A model generated the notes under the pieces. The model searched no databases. It was given only the letters and a program-made list of their open reading frames with translations, and was not told the origin of the DNA. The translations under genes were made by a program, and so were the position numbers. DNA of 6,858 bases, from positions 1 through 6,858 of the forward strand of contig DAOVYS010000143.1 in assembly GCA_030635485.1 (NCBI GenBank), given 5' to 3'. The stretch is from Pseudomonadota bacterium (GTDB taxonomy: Bacteria; Desulfobacterota; Desulfobulbia; Desulfobulbales; DAOVYS01). This document shows positions 1-6,253 of the stretch, piece by piece; position 1 is the first letter of the stretch, and every line of letters begins with the position of its first letter.

Positions 1-851
1 AAATAATCTTAATGAGTTGCACGATTGAGGGTAATTCCGTTTCTGTTACTATTGACAAAGGTGTGGCTAATGGTGGAGGCATTTACGTTAGCGGGAATTT
101 AACTCTGACAAATTCTATTATATGTGAAAATGATGCTTATGCATATACTTATGCGGGGTATGGGTCGAGTTATGCCGATAGTAGAGGTGGTGGTATTTAT
201 TTTGATGGAACATCGTTAGATGCAACAAACTGTATTATTTCAGATAATTGTGTTATTGCCACTGCCGAAAGGCCTACTAAGAAGGGAGGTGGGATATATC
301 TTCATTCAGGAACGGCACGTTTTACAAATTGTACAGTTGCATATAATGAGAATCAAGGACTTCGCAATGAAGGTGGAACAGCAACAGCAATGAATTGTAT
401 TTTCTGGAAAAACAGCTCAACTCAAATCTCTGGAACTACAACAGTTACTTACAGCGATGTTGAAGACGGTTATCCAGGCGAAGGAAACATATCCTCAAAT
501 CCCATATTTAACGTCTGCTTACAAATATTCCCTTTTTCACCGTGCATCGATAGGGGTAATCCTGATTCCCATTACAATGATACTTGTTTACCACCCTCTC
601 TCGAAGGTATACGAAATGACATGGGTGCTCATGGCGGGCCAGGCGCATGCGAATGGATATATTGCTATGGGGACTTTGATTGTGACGTTGATATAGATGG
701 AAGTGATCTGTCCGTTTTTGCTGCTGATTTTGGCCAAACTGATTGTGACGATGATTGCGAAGAAGATTTTGACAATGATGGAGATGTGGACGGTTCAAAC
801 TTGGCAGTTTTCGCAGCAAATTTCGACAGAACAGATTGCTGCCCGAAGTAA
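1..851 (+). CDS. Secreted right-handed beta-helix protein with dockerin-like C-terminus (5' partial)
   Basis: The frame is open from the window edge through the first ATG at 12, and the codons before that ATG still fit the beta-helix pattern, so the true start lies upstream. The visible part (about 279 residues from that Met) has repeated 'GGGIY' turns at residues ~22, ~60 and ~92, each followed by strands and Asn-rich 'TNCIISDN'-type rungs. This is the signature of right-handed parallel beta-helix proteins (pectate-lyase-like or polymorphic-outer-membrane-protein-like). A closing segment, 'SPCIDRGNP' then 'RNDMGAHGGPG', is typical of such proteins just after the helix. Two dockerin-like repeats follow, and the protein ends TDCCPK before a TAA. 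Such proteins are usually exported or surface-attached. No catalytic residues are recognisable and no substrate can be assigned. The helix part is visibly AT-richer than the next large gene. The fold is well supported, the function unknown. Confidence 0.85.
   Translation, partial: IILMSCTIEGNSVSVTIDKGVANGGGIYVSGNLTLTNSIICENDAYAYTYAGYGSSYADSRGGGIYFDGTSLDATNCIISDNCVIATAERPTKKGGGIYLHSGTARFTNCTVAYNENQGLRNEGGTATAMNCIFWKNSSTQISGTTTVTYSDVEDGYPGEGNISSNPIFNVCLQIFPFSPCIDRGNPDSHYNDTCLPPSLEGIRNDMGAHGGPGACEWIYCYGDFDCDVDIDGSDLSVFAADFGQTDCDDDCEEDFDNDGDVDGSNLAVFAANFDRTDCCPK
669..839 (+). repeat. Two dockerin-like repeats in the beta-helix protein
   Basis: Two in-frame 26-residue units occupy 669-746 and 762-839. 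Each has an acidic loop of alternating Asp (D-x-D-x-D-x-D-G-S-D/N) followed by a short helix, V-FAA-F, and ends in TDC. The Asp spacing matches the calcium-binding loop and F-helix of type I dockerins and EF-hands. The helix tail differs from classical cellulosomal dockerins, so these are best called dockerin-like. The same unit pair closes the large hydrolase protein at 5891-6067. A calcium-dependent attachment or sorting role is inferred. Confidence 0.7.
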
Positions 852-878
852 TGTCACAAAAAGGTTCACACCAGGAAT

Positions 879-1085
879 GAGAACCAAGGACAGATGGACA
901 GGAGGGTGAAGTTTTACGAAAAAGGTCATGGACATGCGACGTTTTTTACTGAAGACGGAATCTATTTGTGCCTGATGAAGGATAATGAGAAACCAAAGGA
1001 CAAGAAAGGGATTCGCGCCAAAAGTCCTGATGCGTTTGCCGGAAAAGGCGTCGCTCCCTAACATCACGGCGCAGATACTGAAAAA
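879..1085 (+). pseudogene. Decayed internal fragment of an SBBP-family gene
   Basis: This stretch aligns without any indel to 1472-1678 inside the next gene, at a constant offset of 593. By hand count about 177 of 207 bases match, including a perfect 45-base run. In the shared frame it reads ENQGQMDRRVKFYEKGHGHA and onward, corresponding to residues 112-180 of the large protein, which belong to the N-terminal domain that precedes SBBP repeats. It has no start codon, signal peptide or propeller of its own. Gln CAA of the intact copy is TAA here at 1059-1061. Many differences are synonymous third-position changes, so the fragment probably comes from a once functional paralogue rather than a fresh duplication. 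It follows the beta-helix gene's stop by 27 bases in the same frame, and its end merges into the leader of the large gene. Confidence 0.8.
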
Positions 1086-1126
1086 TCTTTCGCTGACTGT
1101 CTTTCTATTTCAACCGTACCGTCTGC

Positions 1127-1134
1127 AAAGGAGG
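1127..1134 (+). promoter_or_regulatory. Strong ribosome binding site for the SBBP-hydrolase gene
   Basis: AAAGGAGG lies four bases before the ATG at 1139, a near-perfect anti-Shine-Dalgarno match that fixes the start. The first codons give a basic N-terminus followed by a hydrophobic segment, as expected of a real signal peptide. I could not find a convincing -35/-10 pair between 1086 and 1126. Confidence 0.75.
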
Positions 1135-1138
1135 ATAA

Positions 1139-3040
1139 ATGAAAAAGCAAGATTTCGTTCCAAGATTCCGCGAAGTGCTTTTAACGTCCCTTGTGTTGCT
1201 CGGCCTGTGCGTATCTCTTGTGCTGGTCACAACAGTAAACACGACATTTGCTCTAATTTCGAACCAGACGCAGAGCGAGGTCTCCGCATCCAGCACTGCT
1301 GTTCATAAACCGCATGCGGCTTCCCCTGTTGCCCAAAAGGGCATTCATGATCTTAAAGAACTGGCTTTTAAACTGCAGAAAAAAGAAAATGCGTCCGCAG
1401 ACAGCCAGGCAAGTAACAAAAAGAAAGCTCAGGTTCTTGAAGCCTATGGCCGAATCCCCCTTTATTTTATCGAGAATCAAGGGCAGATGGACAAGAAGGT
1501 AAAGTTCTACGAGAAAGGTCATGGACATGCGACGTTTTTTACTGAAGACGGAATCTATCTGTGCCTGATGAAGAATAATGAGAAACCCGTGGAAAAGAAA
1601 GGGATTCGCGCAAAAAGTGATGTTGCATTTGCCGAAAAGGGCATTGCATCACAACGTCACGGCGCAGATGATGAGAAAGCTTCCGACGGTGTCTCTGCCA
1701 ATGGCGAGCGCCGAGTTCCCAAACTGACGCCCACGGGCATGAAAAAGGGTGTAAGGGTCGTTGCGAAAGATCCTCAGGCCGGGAAGGTGAACTATCTCCT
1801 CGGCAATGATCCAAAAAAATGGAGAACCAATATGTCCACCTGCCGGACAGTGGTATTCGAGGAAGCGTATCCGGGTATCGATTTGAAGTTTTACGGCAAC
1901 AACACACAGTTGGAATACGATATCGTTGTCAAACCTGGAGGAGACCCTTCTCGGGTGAAATTTCGTTGCAGCGGCATGGAGGGGCTTGAGATAACCGCCA
2001 AGGGAGACATGGCCATCAGTCTGGGTGACGGCGAAACCATGATTCAAAAAAGGCCCATTATCTATCAGGAGATAGACGGGGAGCGTGTTCAGATTGACGG
2101 GCGTTTCAAGATTTACTGCGATACGTTGCGGGACGCAGGCGAAATTGCGGGACGGGCAACGGCTGGCCTGGAACTGGTATACGGTTTTGAGGTGGCTTGT
2201 TTTGAAAAGAGCGAGTTGCTGATCATTGATCCGATTCTTGTTTACTCGACATATCTCGGGGGGAACGGTCGTGACGAGGGTTGCGGCATAGCGGTGGACA
2301 GCGGGGGTTGCGCCTATGTCACGGGGTATACGCATTCAAGTAATTTTCCGACCCATGACGCGTTGTATGATGATTTGTCAGGGAGCGGTGATGCGTTTGT
2401 GACAAAGATCAATTCCGACGGCACTGGTTTTGTTTACTCGACATACCTCGGAGGAAGCTCGAGTGACCGTGGGAAGGGCATAATGGTCGATGGCAGCGGA
2501 TGCGCATACGTCACGGGAACGACGAATTCGACGGATTTTCCGACCCATGACGCGTTGTATGATGATTTGTCAGGGGGCGATGATGCGTTTGTGACAAAGA
2601 TCAATTCCGACGGCACTGGTCTTGTCTACTCGACATATCTCGGAGGAAGGTCGAGTGACTGTGGGAAGGGCATAATGGTCGATGGTGCTGGATGCGCATA
2701 CGTCATGGGAACGACGAATTCGGCGGATTTTCCTACAGAAGATGCGCTGTATGTTTATTCGGGTAGTTGTGATGTATTTGTGACAAAGCTTAATGCGGAC
2801 GGCACCGCTCTTCTTTACTCAACATACCTCGGAGGAAGCGATCTTGATCTTTGCGGCGGTATAGCGGTTGACGGCGCGGGCTGCGCCTACATTACAGGGG
2901 ATACATGCTCGGCGGATTTTCCTACAGAAGGTGCGCTGTATGGTTATTCGGGTGAGGACGATGCATTTGTGACAAAACTTAATGTGGACGGCACTGCTCT
3001 TGTTTACTCGACATACCTCGGAGGAAGCAGGTGGGACTGA
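1139..3040 (+). CDS. SBBP-repeat protein, N-terminal part of a gene split by TGA
   Basis: The ATG follows a strong ribosome binding site. Residues 1-38 form a signal peptide: basic MKKQDFVPRFR, then a long hydrophobic stretch, with a plausible cleavage site after TTFA. Residues ~40-95 are a Ser/Ala/Lys-rich linker. Residues ~97-368, starting IPLYFIENQGQM, match the conserved domain that precedes SBBP repeats in many secreted bacterial proteins (DUF7948 in Pfam, if I recall correctly). From residue 369, propeller repeats begin with YSTYLGG and continue with GIAVD, GCAYVTG and DAFVTK blocks of 63-64 residues. Four are complete; the fifth is cut 14 residues in by TGA at 3038-3040. The same frame stays open and homologous after the stop, so this is the front of a larger protein. 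As translated, the 633-residue product could be exported but would lack the hydrolase and the C-terminal tail. SBBP domains are predicted beta-propellers; the ligand is unknown. Confidence 0.85.
   Translation: MKKQDFVPRFREVLLTSLVLLGLCVSLVLVTTVNTTFALISNQTQSEVSASSTAVHKPHAASPVAQKGIHDLKELAFKLQKKENASADSQASNKKKAQVLEAYGRIPLYFIENQGQMDKKVKFYEKGHGHATFFTEDGIYLCLMKNNEKPVEKKGIRAKSDVAFAEKGIASQRHGADDEKASDGVSANGERRVPKLTPTGMKKGVRVVAKDPQAGKVNYLLGNDPKKWRTNMSTCRTVVFEEAYPGIDLKFYGNNTQLEYDIVVKPGGDPSRVKFRCSGMEGLEITAKGDMAISLGDGETMIQKRPIIYQEIDGERVQIDGRFKIYCDTLRDAGEIAGRATAGLELVYGFEVACFEKSELLIIDPILVYSTYLGGNGRDEGCGIAVDSGGCAYVTGYTHSSNFPTHDALYDDLSGSGDAFVTKINSDGTGFVYSTYLGGSSSDRGKGIMVDGSGCAYVTGTTNSTDFPTHDALYDDLSGGDDAFVTKINSDGTGLVYSTYLGGRSSDCGKGIMVDGAGCAYVMGTTNSADFPTEDALYVYSGSCDVFVTKLNADGTALLYSTYLGGSDLDLCGGIAVDGAGCAYITGDTCSADFPTEGALYGYSGEDDAFVTKLNVDGTALVYSTYLGGSRWD
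2343..2458 (+). repeat. Perfect 116-bp direct repeat, copy 1
   Basis: Identical base for base to 3105-3220, at an offset of 762 bases (254 codons). It covers the end of SBBP unit 1 and the first residues of unit 2. Unit 2 has a similar but imperfect copy starting at 2535. Confidence 0.92.
3038..3040 (+). other. In-frame TGA interrupting the SBBP-hydrolase gene
   Basis: The codon falls inside SBBP unit 5, at a position filled by Glu, Arg, Cys, Leu and Tyr in the other units, so it is a variable site. The next codon resumes the repeat (ARGIAVD, GCAYVTG) with no frame change. It is the only in-frame stop in about 1645 codons. A point nonsense change (for instance Arg CGA to TGA) or an assembly error explains it most simply. 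Recoding is possible but weakly supported. Confidence 0.9.
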
Positions 3041-6000
3041 GCCCGCGGCATAGCGGTTGACAAAGCGGGTTGTGCTTACGTTACGGGGGATACATACTCG
3101 ACGGATTTTCCGACCCATGACGCGTTGTATGATGATTTGTCAGGGAGCGGTGATGCGTTTGTGACAAAGATCAATTCCGACGGCACTGGTTTTGTTTACT
3201 CGACATACCTCGGAGGAAGCGATGGCGACTATGGCGCTGGCATAGCGGTGGACGGTGCCGGCTGCGCTTACGTCATGGGGGTGACGGACTCGGTAGATTT
3301 TCCGACAGAGGATGCGTTGTATGCTCATTCGGGTTTCAGGGATGTCTTCGTGACAAAAATCACAGACAATTCCATGCCTCCCGACCACTTCTCCTTTTCC
3401 ATCATCTCGACCCCCCAGACTACGGGTGTTCCCTTTCAGGTAACAATATCCGCAAGGAACTCAATCGGAGGGCTGGTACCGGATTTCAAAGGCGAAGTAG
3501 CGCTTGCGAGCAATGTTGGAAGCGTCAGCCCCACAAGCGTCCAACTTGTGAACGGGCAGAAAACGGTATCGGTGACTTTGTATAATCAGGGCACTGCCAG
3601 GTTAAGCTGCAACGGACAGGGCGTGTACGGCGAGAGCAACTACTTTACGGTATCAGGTGAAAGTGTGTGTCAGGGAGCCATCTGGGGTAATGTTGTCGAC
3701 CTGCGAGATGACTCCGTATGGCAGGCGGAGATAACCCTCTATGATCTGGAAGGCAATCAGGCAGGAACAGGCGTTTTAACGGACACAGCCGGAAAATTCA
3801 GTTTCACCGGCCTTGCCTGTGATACATACGAACTCAGGGCGGAAAAGGACGAGGCTGTCAAGGAAGGAATTGAGGTTCCAGTCAGCGGCGACCTCTGTAA
3901 TGTGGTGCCTGATATCACCATACCGCTGAATCCGGGAGTATTCGGCACCCCTGTCATACTGATTCCGGGAATGATGGGGTCGAGTATCGGCGAATACAGC
4001 CGCTATCCTAAACTTCCGGTGACTTTGCCTGCTCCAAATCTGCATATTTATTTGCCGGGGTGGTATACCGGTTGGAACTACTTGAAATCGTATTTCTTGA
4101 CCTCGGGCTTTAACGTATTCGAGTGTCCCTGGGATTGGCGCATGAAGATTTCCGAGGTCTATGAGCATTACCTTATTCCTAAAATAAATGAGGCCCTCAG
4201 AATTTCGACGACAGGCAAGGTTCATATCGTTGCCCACAGCATGGGAGGACTTGTTGCGCGCGCATATATTCAGGGTGACGAATATGCCGATAGAAATGAT
4301 GTTGACAAGCTTGTCATGGTTGGAACGCCTAATCTCGGTTCATGCAATCCATACTATATCTGGGAGGGAGGAAACCCCAAGCTTATTGATGACATCGCCG
4401 ATTCTGTACTATCATCTCCCTTAAACATATACTCGAATACGATTCAAAATTTATGGGAGGAAACATATAAGAAAAAGTGGTGGTCCAACTTCAGACACAA
4501 GGCGATCCGTGATTTTGTCCACGACAAGTGCCCTTCGTTGTTGCAGTTGATGAACACCGAGAATTTTCTGACCGACGGAAGCAACGATCGGGCTGTTACA
4601 AGCCCCGGCAATGAAAATTCCGATTTAAAGGACCTAAACACCGACCCTGATATTAACCGGATGAGCCTCGACGGGGCGGACGGGACAGTACGGACAGGAT
4701 TGTTTATCGGCAACAAACCGGGCGGGACCATAGAGAAGATCATAGCGCATGAGCCCAAGGCCGATGATGATCTGTATGAGGACGGACTGCCGAAATGGCC
4801 GAGAGATAAAATGCTGGTGTGGGGAAACGGAGACGGCACAGTTTTTTTTGATAGCGCGCTCTGGCCGTATAATCAAGGATGGGCATCGCTGGTTGCTTAC
4901 GATTCAGAGAAAGGCCATGCCATGCTTATCAAAGACTATGTGGAAGAGATATGCGCCTTTCTCGCCGGAGATGTTCTGGCGCAATCGGCAGCGGTCAAAG
5001 GCGTGGAAGATAGTGATGCGACTCTTTCCGTGCTTTCTTTTTCTGTGACCGGGCCAGTGCGTTTTTGCCTAACCGATCCTACAGGAAATCAAGCAGGTGT
5101 GGATCCGGTCTCCGGGAACCCACTGGAAGAGGTCCCGAATTCAAGGGTCATTTTCGGGGTGGAAGGTGGTGAGGCAGGCATTGAGGGGCCTGTTGATGGA
5201 ACTTACAGCCTGACTGTTTTCGGAGAAAGCGAGAGGGATTTTCATATTGACGTTGGTTACGCCGACGCTGATCACACCGAGGCCCATGACTTGTGGGGAT
5301 ATTATTCCGACCATCAGATATCTTTCCAGGTTACAGTGAGCGCCGCGGCGGATCCGAGGATTACGATCCTTCCGCCTGCGATGAAACCCGAAGGAGTTCA
5401 GGCCGATCCATACCCTTCCGACGCGATAACCTGTACCTCGTTGAGCTGGCTTGAGAGCACGGAAGAAGGCGTTACAAGTTACAATATTTATTCCGCCGGA
5501 GATACCGATCCATACTTTACAAAAATTGCAACACTTCCTTACAGCACAACCGGCCTGGAAACTACAGACCTTTGGGCTGGAGATGACGCTGTTCCGGTCA
5601 GGACGTATGCTGTAACCGCAGTAAAGGGAGACGGCAGCGAAAGCTTCTTTTCAGAAAGAGCGCAGAACAACGACCGCGATCATGACGGCCTGACAGATGC
5701 CGAAGAGGTGGAATACGGCTCGAATATGAATAACTCCGACACAGACTGTGACGGTTTGATCGACGGCGAAGAATTTAATTACGGCACAAATCCTCTGCTT
5801 ACAGATACGGATGGAGATGGTTTTAGCGACTATAAGGAGATTCAGGCCGGATCAGATCCTCTCGATGAAAACCTGGTGCCGCCATGTCCCGGCGACTTTG
5901 ATGGTGATGGCGACGTGGTCGGAAGTGACGTTGCCGTGTTTGCGGCGGACTTTGGAAGGACTGATTGCGATACTGGAGAGGAATGCAAAGGCGATTTTGA

Positions 6001-6073
6001 TAGAGATAAAGACGTGGATGGCTCAGACCTTGCAGTGTTTGCGGCCGACTTCGGAAGGACGGATTGTCCTTAA
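3041..6073 (+). CDS. SBBP / LCAT-lipase-like alpha/beta hydrolase with dockerin-like tail, C-terminal part of the split gene
   Basis: This continues the previous frame directly after the TGA. The first usable start codon would be TTG at 3125, in the middle of a repeat and without a ribosome binding site, so it is not an independent gene. In read-through numbering (TGA = residue 634): the rest of SBBP unit 5 and unit 6 to ~744; an Ig/Big-like domain ~748-840; a carboxypeptidase-regulatory-like domain ~842-930; and an alpha/beta hydrolase ~936-1276 of the LCAT/PGAP1/lipase type. The hydrolase shows an oxyanion-loop motif PGMMGS (943-948), nucleophile Ser1034 in AHSMGG, likely acid Asp1232 in GNGDGTV, and likely His1260 in KGHAM. 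A beta-sandwich (~1290-1400), an FN3-like domain (~1415-1510), TSP3-like Asp-rich repeats (~1511-1578) and two dockerin-like repeats follow, ending TDCP. The triad looks complete, so esterase or lipase activity on lipid esters is plausible; the substrate is unknown. Alone, this half has no signal peptide. Confidence 0.82.
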   Translation, partial: ARGIAVDKAGCAYVTGDTYSTDFPTHDALYDDLSGSGDAFVTKINSDGTGFVYSTYLGGSDGDYGAGIAVDGAGCAYVMGVTDSVDFPTEDALYAHSGFRDVFVTKITDNSMPPDHFSFSIISTPQTTGVPFQVTISARNSIGGLVPDFKGEVALASNVGSVSPTSVQLVNGQKTVSVTLYNQGTARLSCNGQGVYGESNYFTVSGESVCQGAIWGNVVDLRDDSVWQAEITLYDLEGNQAGTGVLTDTAGKFSFTGLACDTYELRAEKDEAVKEGIEVPVSGDLCNVVPDITIPLNPGVFGTPVILIPGMMGSSIGEYSRYPKLPVTLPAPNLHIYLPGWYTGWNYLKSYFLTSGFNVFECPWDWRMKISEVYEHYLIPKINEALRISTTGKVHIVAHSMGGLVARAYIQGDEYADRNDVDKLVMVGTPNLGSCNPYYIWEGGNPKLIDDIADSVLSSPLNIYSNTIQNLWEETYKKKWWSNFRHKAIRDFVHDKCPSLLQLMNTENFLTDGSNDRAVTSPGNENSDLKDLNTDPDINRMSLDGADGTVRTGLFIGNKPGGTIEKIIAHEPKADDDLYEDGLPKWPRDKMLVWGNGDGTVFFDSALWPYNQGWASLVAYDSEKGHAMLIKDYVEEICAFLAGDVLAQSAAVKGVEDSDATLSVLSFSVTGPVRFCLTDPTGNQAGVDPVSGNPLEEVPNSRVIFGVEGGEAGIEGPVDGTYSLTVFGESERDFHIDVGYADADHTEAHDLWGYYSDHQISFQVTVSAAADPRITILPPAMKPEGVQADPYPSDAITCTSLSWLESTEEGVTSYNIYSAGDTDPYFTKIATLPYSTTGLETTDLWAGDDAVPVRTYAVTAVKGDGSESFFSERAQNNDRDHDGLTDAEEVEYGSNMNNSDTDCDGLIDGEEFNYGTNPLLTDTDGDGFSDYKEIQAGSDPLDENLVPPCPGDFDGDGDVVGSDVAVFAADFGRTDCDTGEECKGDFDRDKDVDGSDLAVFAADFGRTDCP
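3105..3220 (+). repeat. Perfect 116-bp direct repeat, copy 2
   Basis: Identical to 2343-2458. It lies just downstream of the TGA at 3038-3040, so the two copies bracket the stop. Recombination between them would remove 762 bases in frame. Confidence 0.92.
5891..6067 (+). repeat. Two dockerin-like repeats at the end of the hydrolase protein
   Basis: Units at 5891-5968 and 5990-6067 both read GDFD, then an Asp-rich loop, GSD, and AVFAADFGRTDC. The second unit is one residue from the C-terminus. They follow TSP3-like repeats (5669-~5870), with D-x-D-x-D-G-x-x-D loops, so the whole tail is probably calcium-binding. The unit pair is homologous to that at 669-839 in the beta-helix protein, although the DNA has diverged. 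Confidence 0.75.
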
Positions 6074-6253
6074 CTGGACGAAACAAGAGATAATGAATAT
6101 GGAATAACAAAGTGGGTTTTATATCTTTCTGTCCTGGAAGAAGGAGACCGGCTTGATCTTGATAGAATCCAAAAAGAACTTGTCGAGCGTGAAGGAAAAA
6201 CACGTGCCAATGGAGACCATCAGAGATGTGCTGATAAAGCTCTCCAGAGGTGA
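6074..6253 (+). pseudogene. Unidentified coding-like fragment after the hydrolase gene
   Basis: In the same frame as the hydrolase gene, immediately after its TAA, 59 codons read through to TGA at 6251-6253. They include TKWVLYLSVLEEGDRL, then DLDRIQKELVEREGKTRAN and HQRCADKALQR. The segment has a charged, helix-forming, protein-like composition and no start codon or ribosome binding site. I do not recognise the family. It overlaps the first third of the 6153 reading frame in another frame, and its end nearly coincides with the point where that frame becomes recognisable. It may be a remnant of an intracellular gene joined here by rearrangement, or a chance open frame. Confidence 0.35.

Larger units (their letters stand above)
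2243..3370 (+). repeat. Six tandem SBBP beta-propeller repeats, two sequence subtypes
   Basis: Units begin with YSTYLGG at 2243, 2435, 2627, 2816, 3005 and 3197, giving spacings of 192, 192, 189, 189 and 192 bases (64 or 63 codons). Units 1, 2 and 5 carry the variant THDALYDDLSG with TKINSDGTG. Units 3, 4 and 6 carry TE(D/G)ALY followed by YSG or HSG; units 3 and 4 continue with TKLN. The order is therefore A-A-B-B-A-B. The family name refers to a seven-bladed propeller, and only six units are recognisable, so a seventh blade may come from flanking sequence. Very high DNA identity among the A units indicates recent duplication or gene conversion. Confidence 0.88.

Noticed and set aside
457..909. 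Short + strand open frames at 457-696 and 697-909
   Set aside because: They are out-of-frame shadows of the beta-helix and dockerin-like coding region.
1649..2335. Long minus-strand open frame of 228 codons
   Set aside because: It is antisense to the conserved N-terminal domain of the SBBP protein, has no ribosome binding site and its translation resembles no family. The + strand frame explains the sequence.
3038..3040. Genetic code with TGA as Trp or Gly
   Set aside because: TGA occurs once in about 1645 codons while TGG and GGN are used throughout, and the repeat position is neither Trp nor Gly in other units.
2243..3370. CRISPR-like or non-coding tandem array
   Set aside because: The 189-192-base period is a whole number of codons, the frame is maintained, and variation follows protein constraints. 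It is a protein repeat.
3125..6073. An independent gene starting at TTG 3125
   Set aside because: The TTG is the Leu of the repeat motif DALYDD, has no ribosome binding site, and homologous coding sequence begins earlier, right after the TGA.
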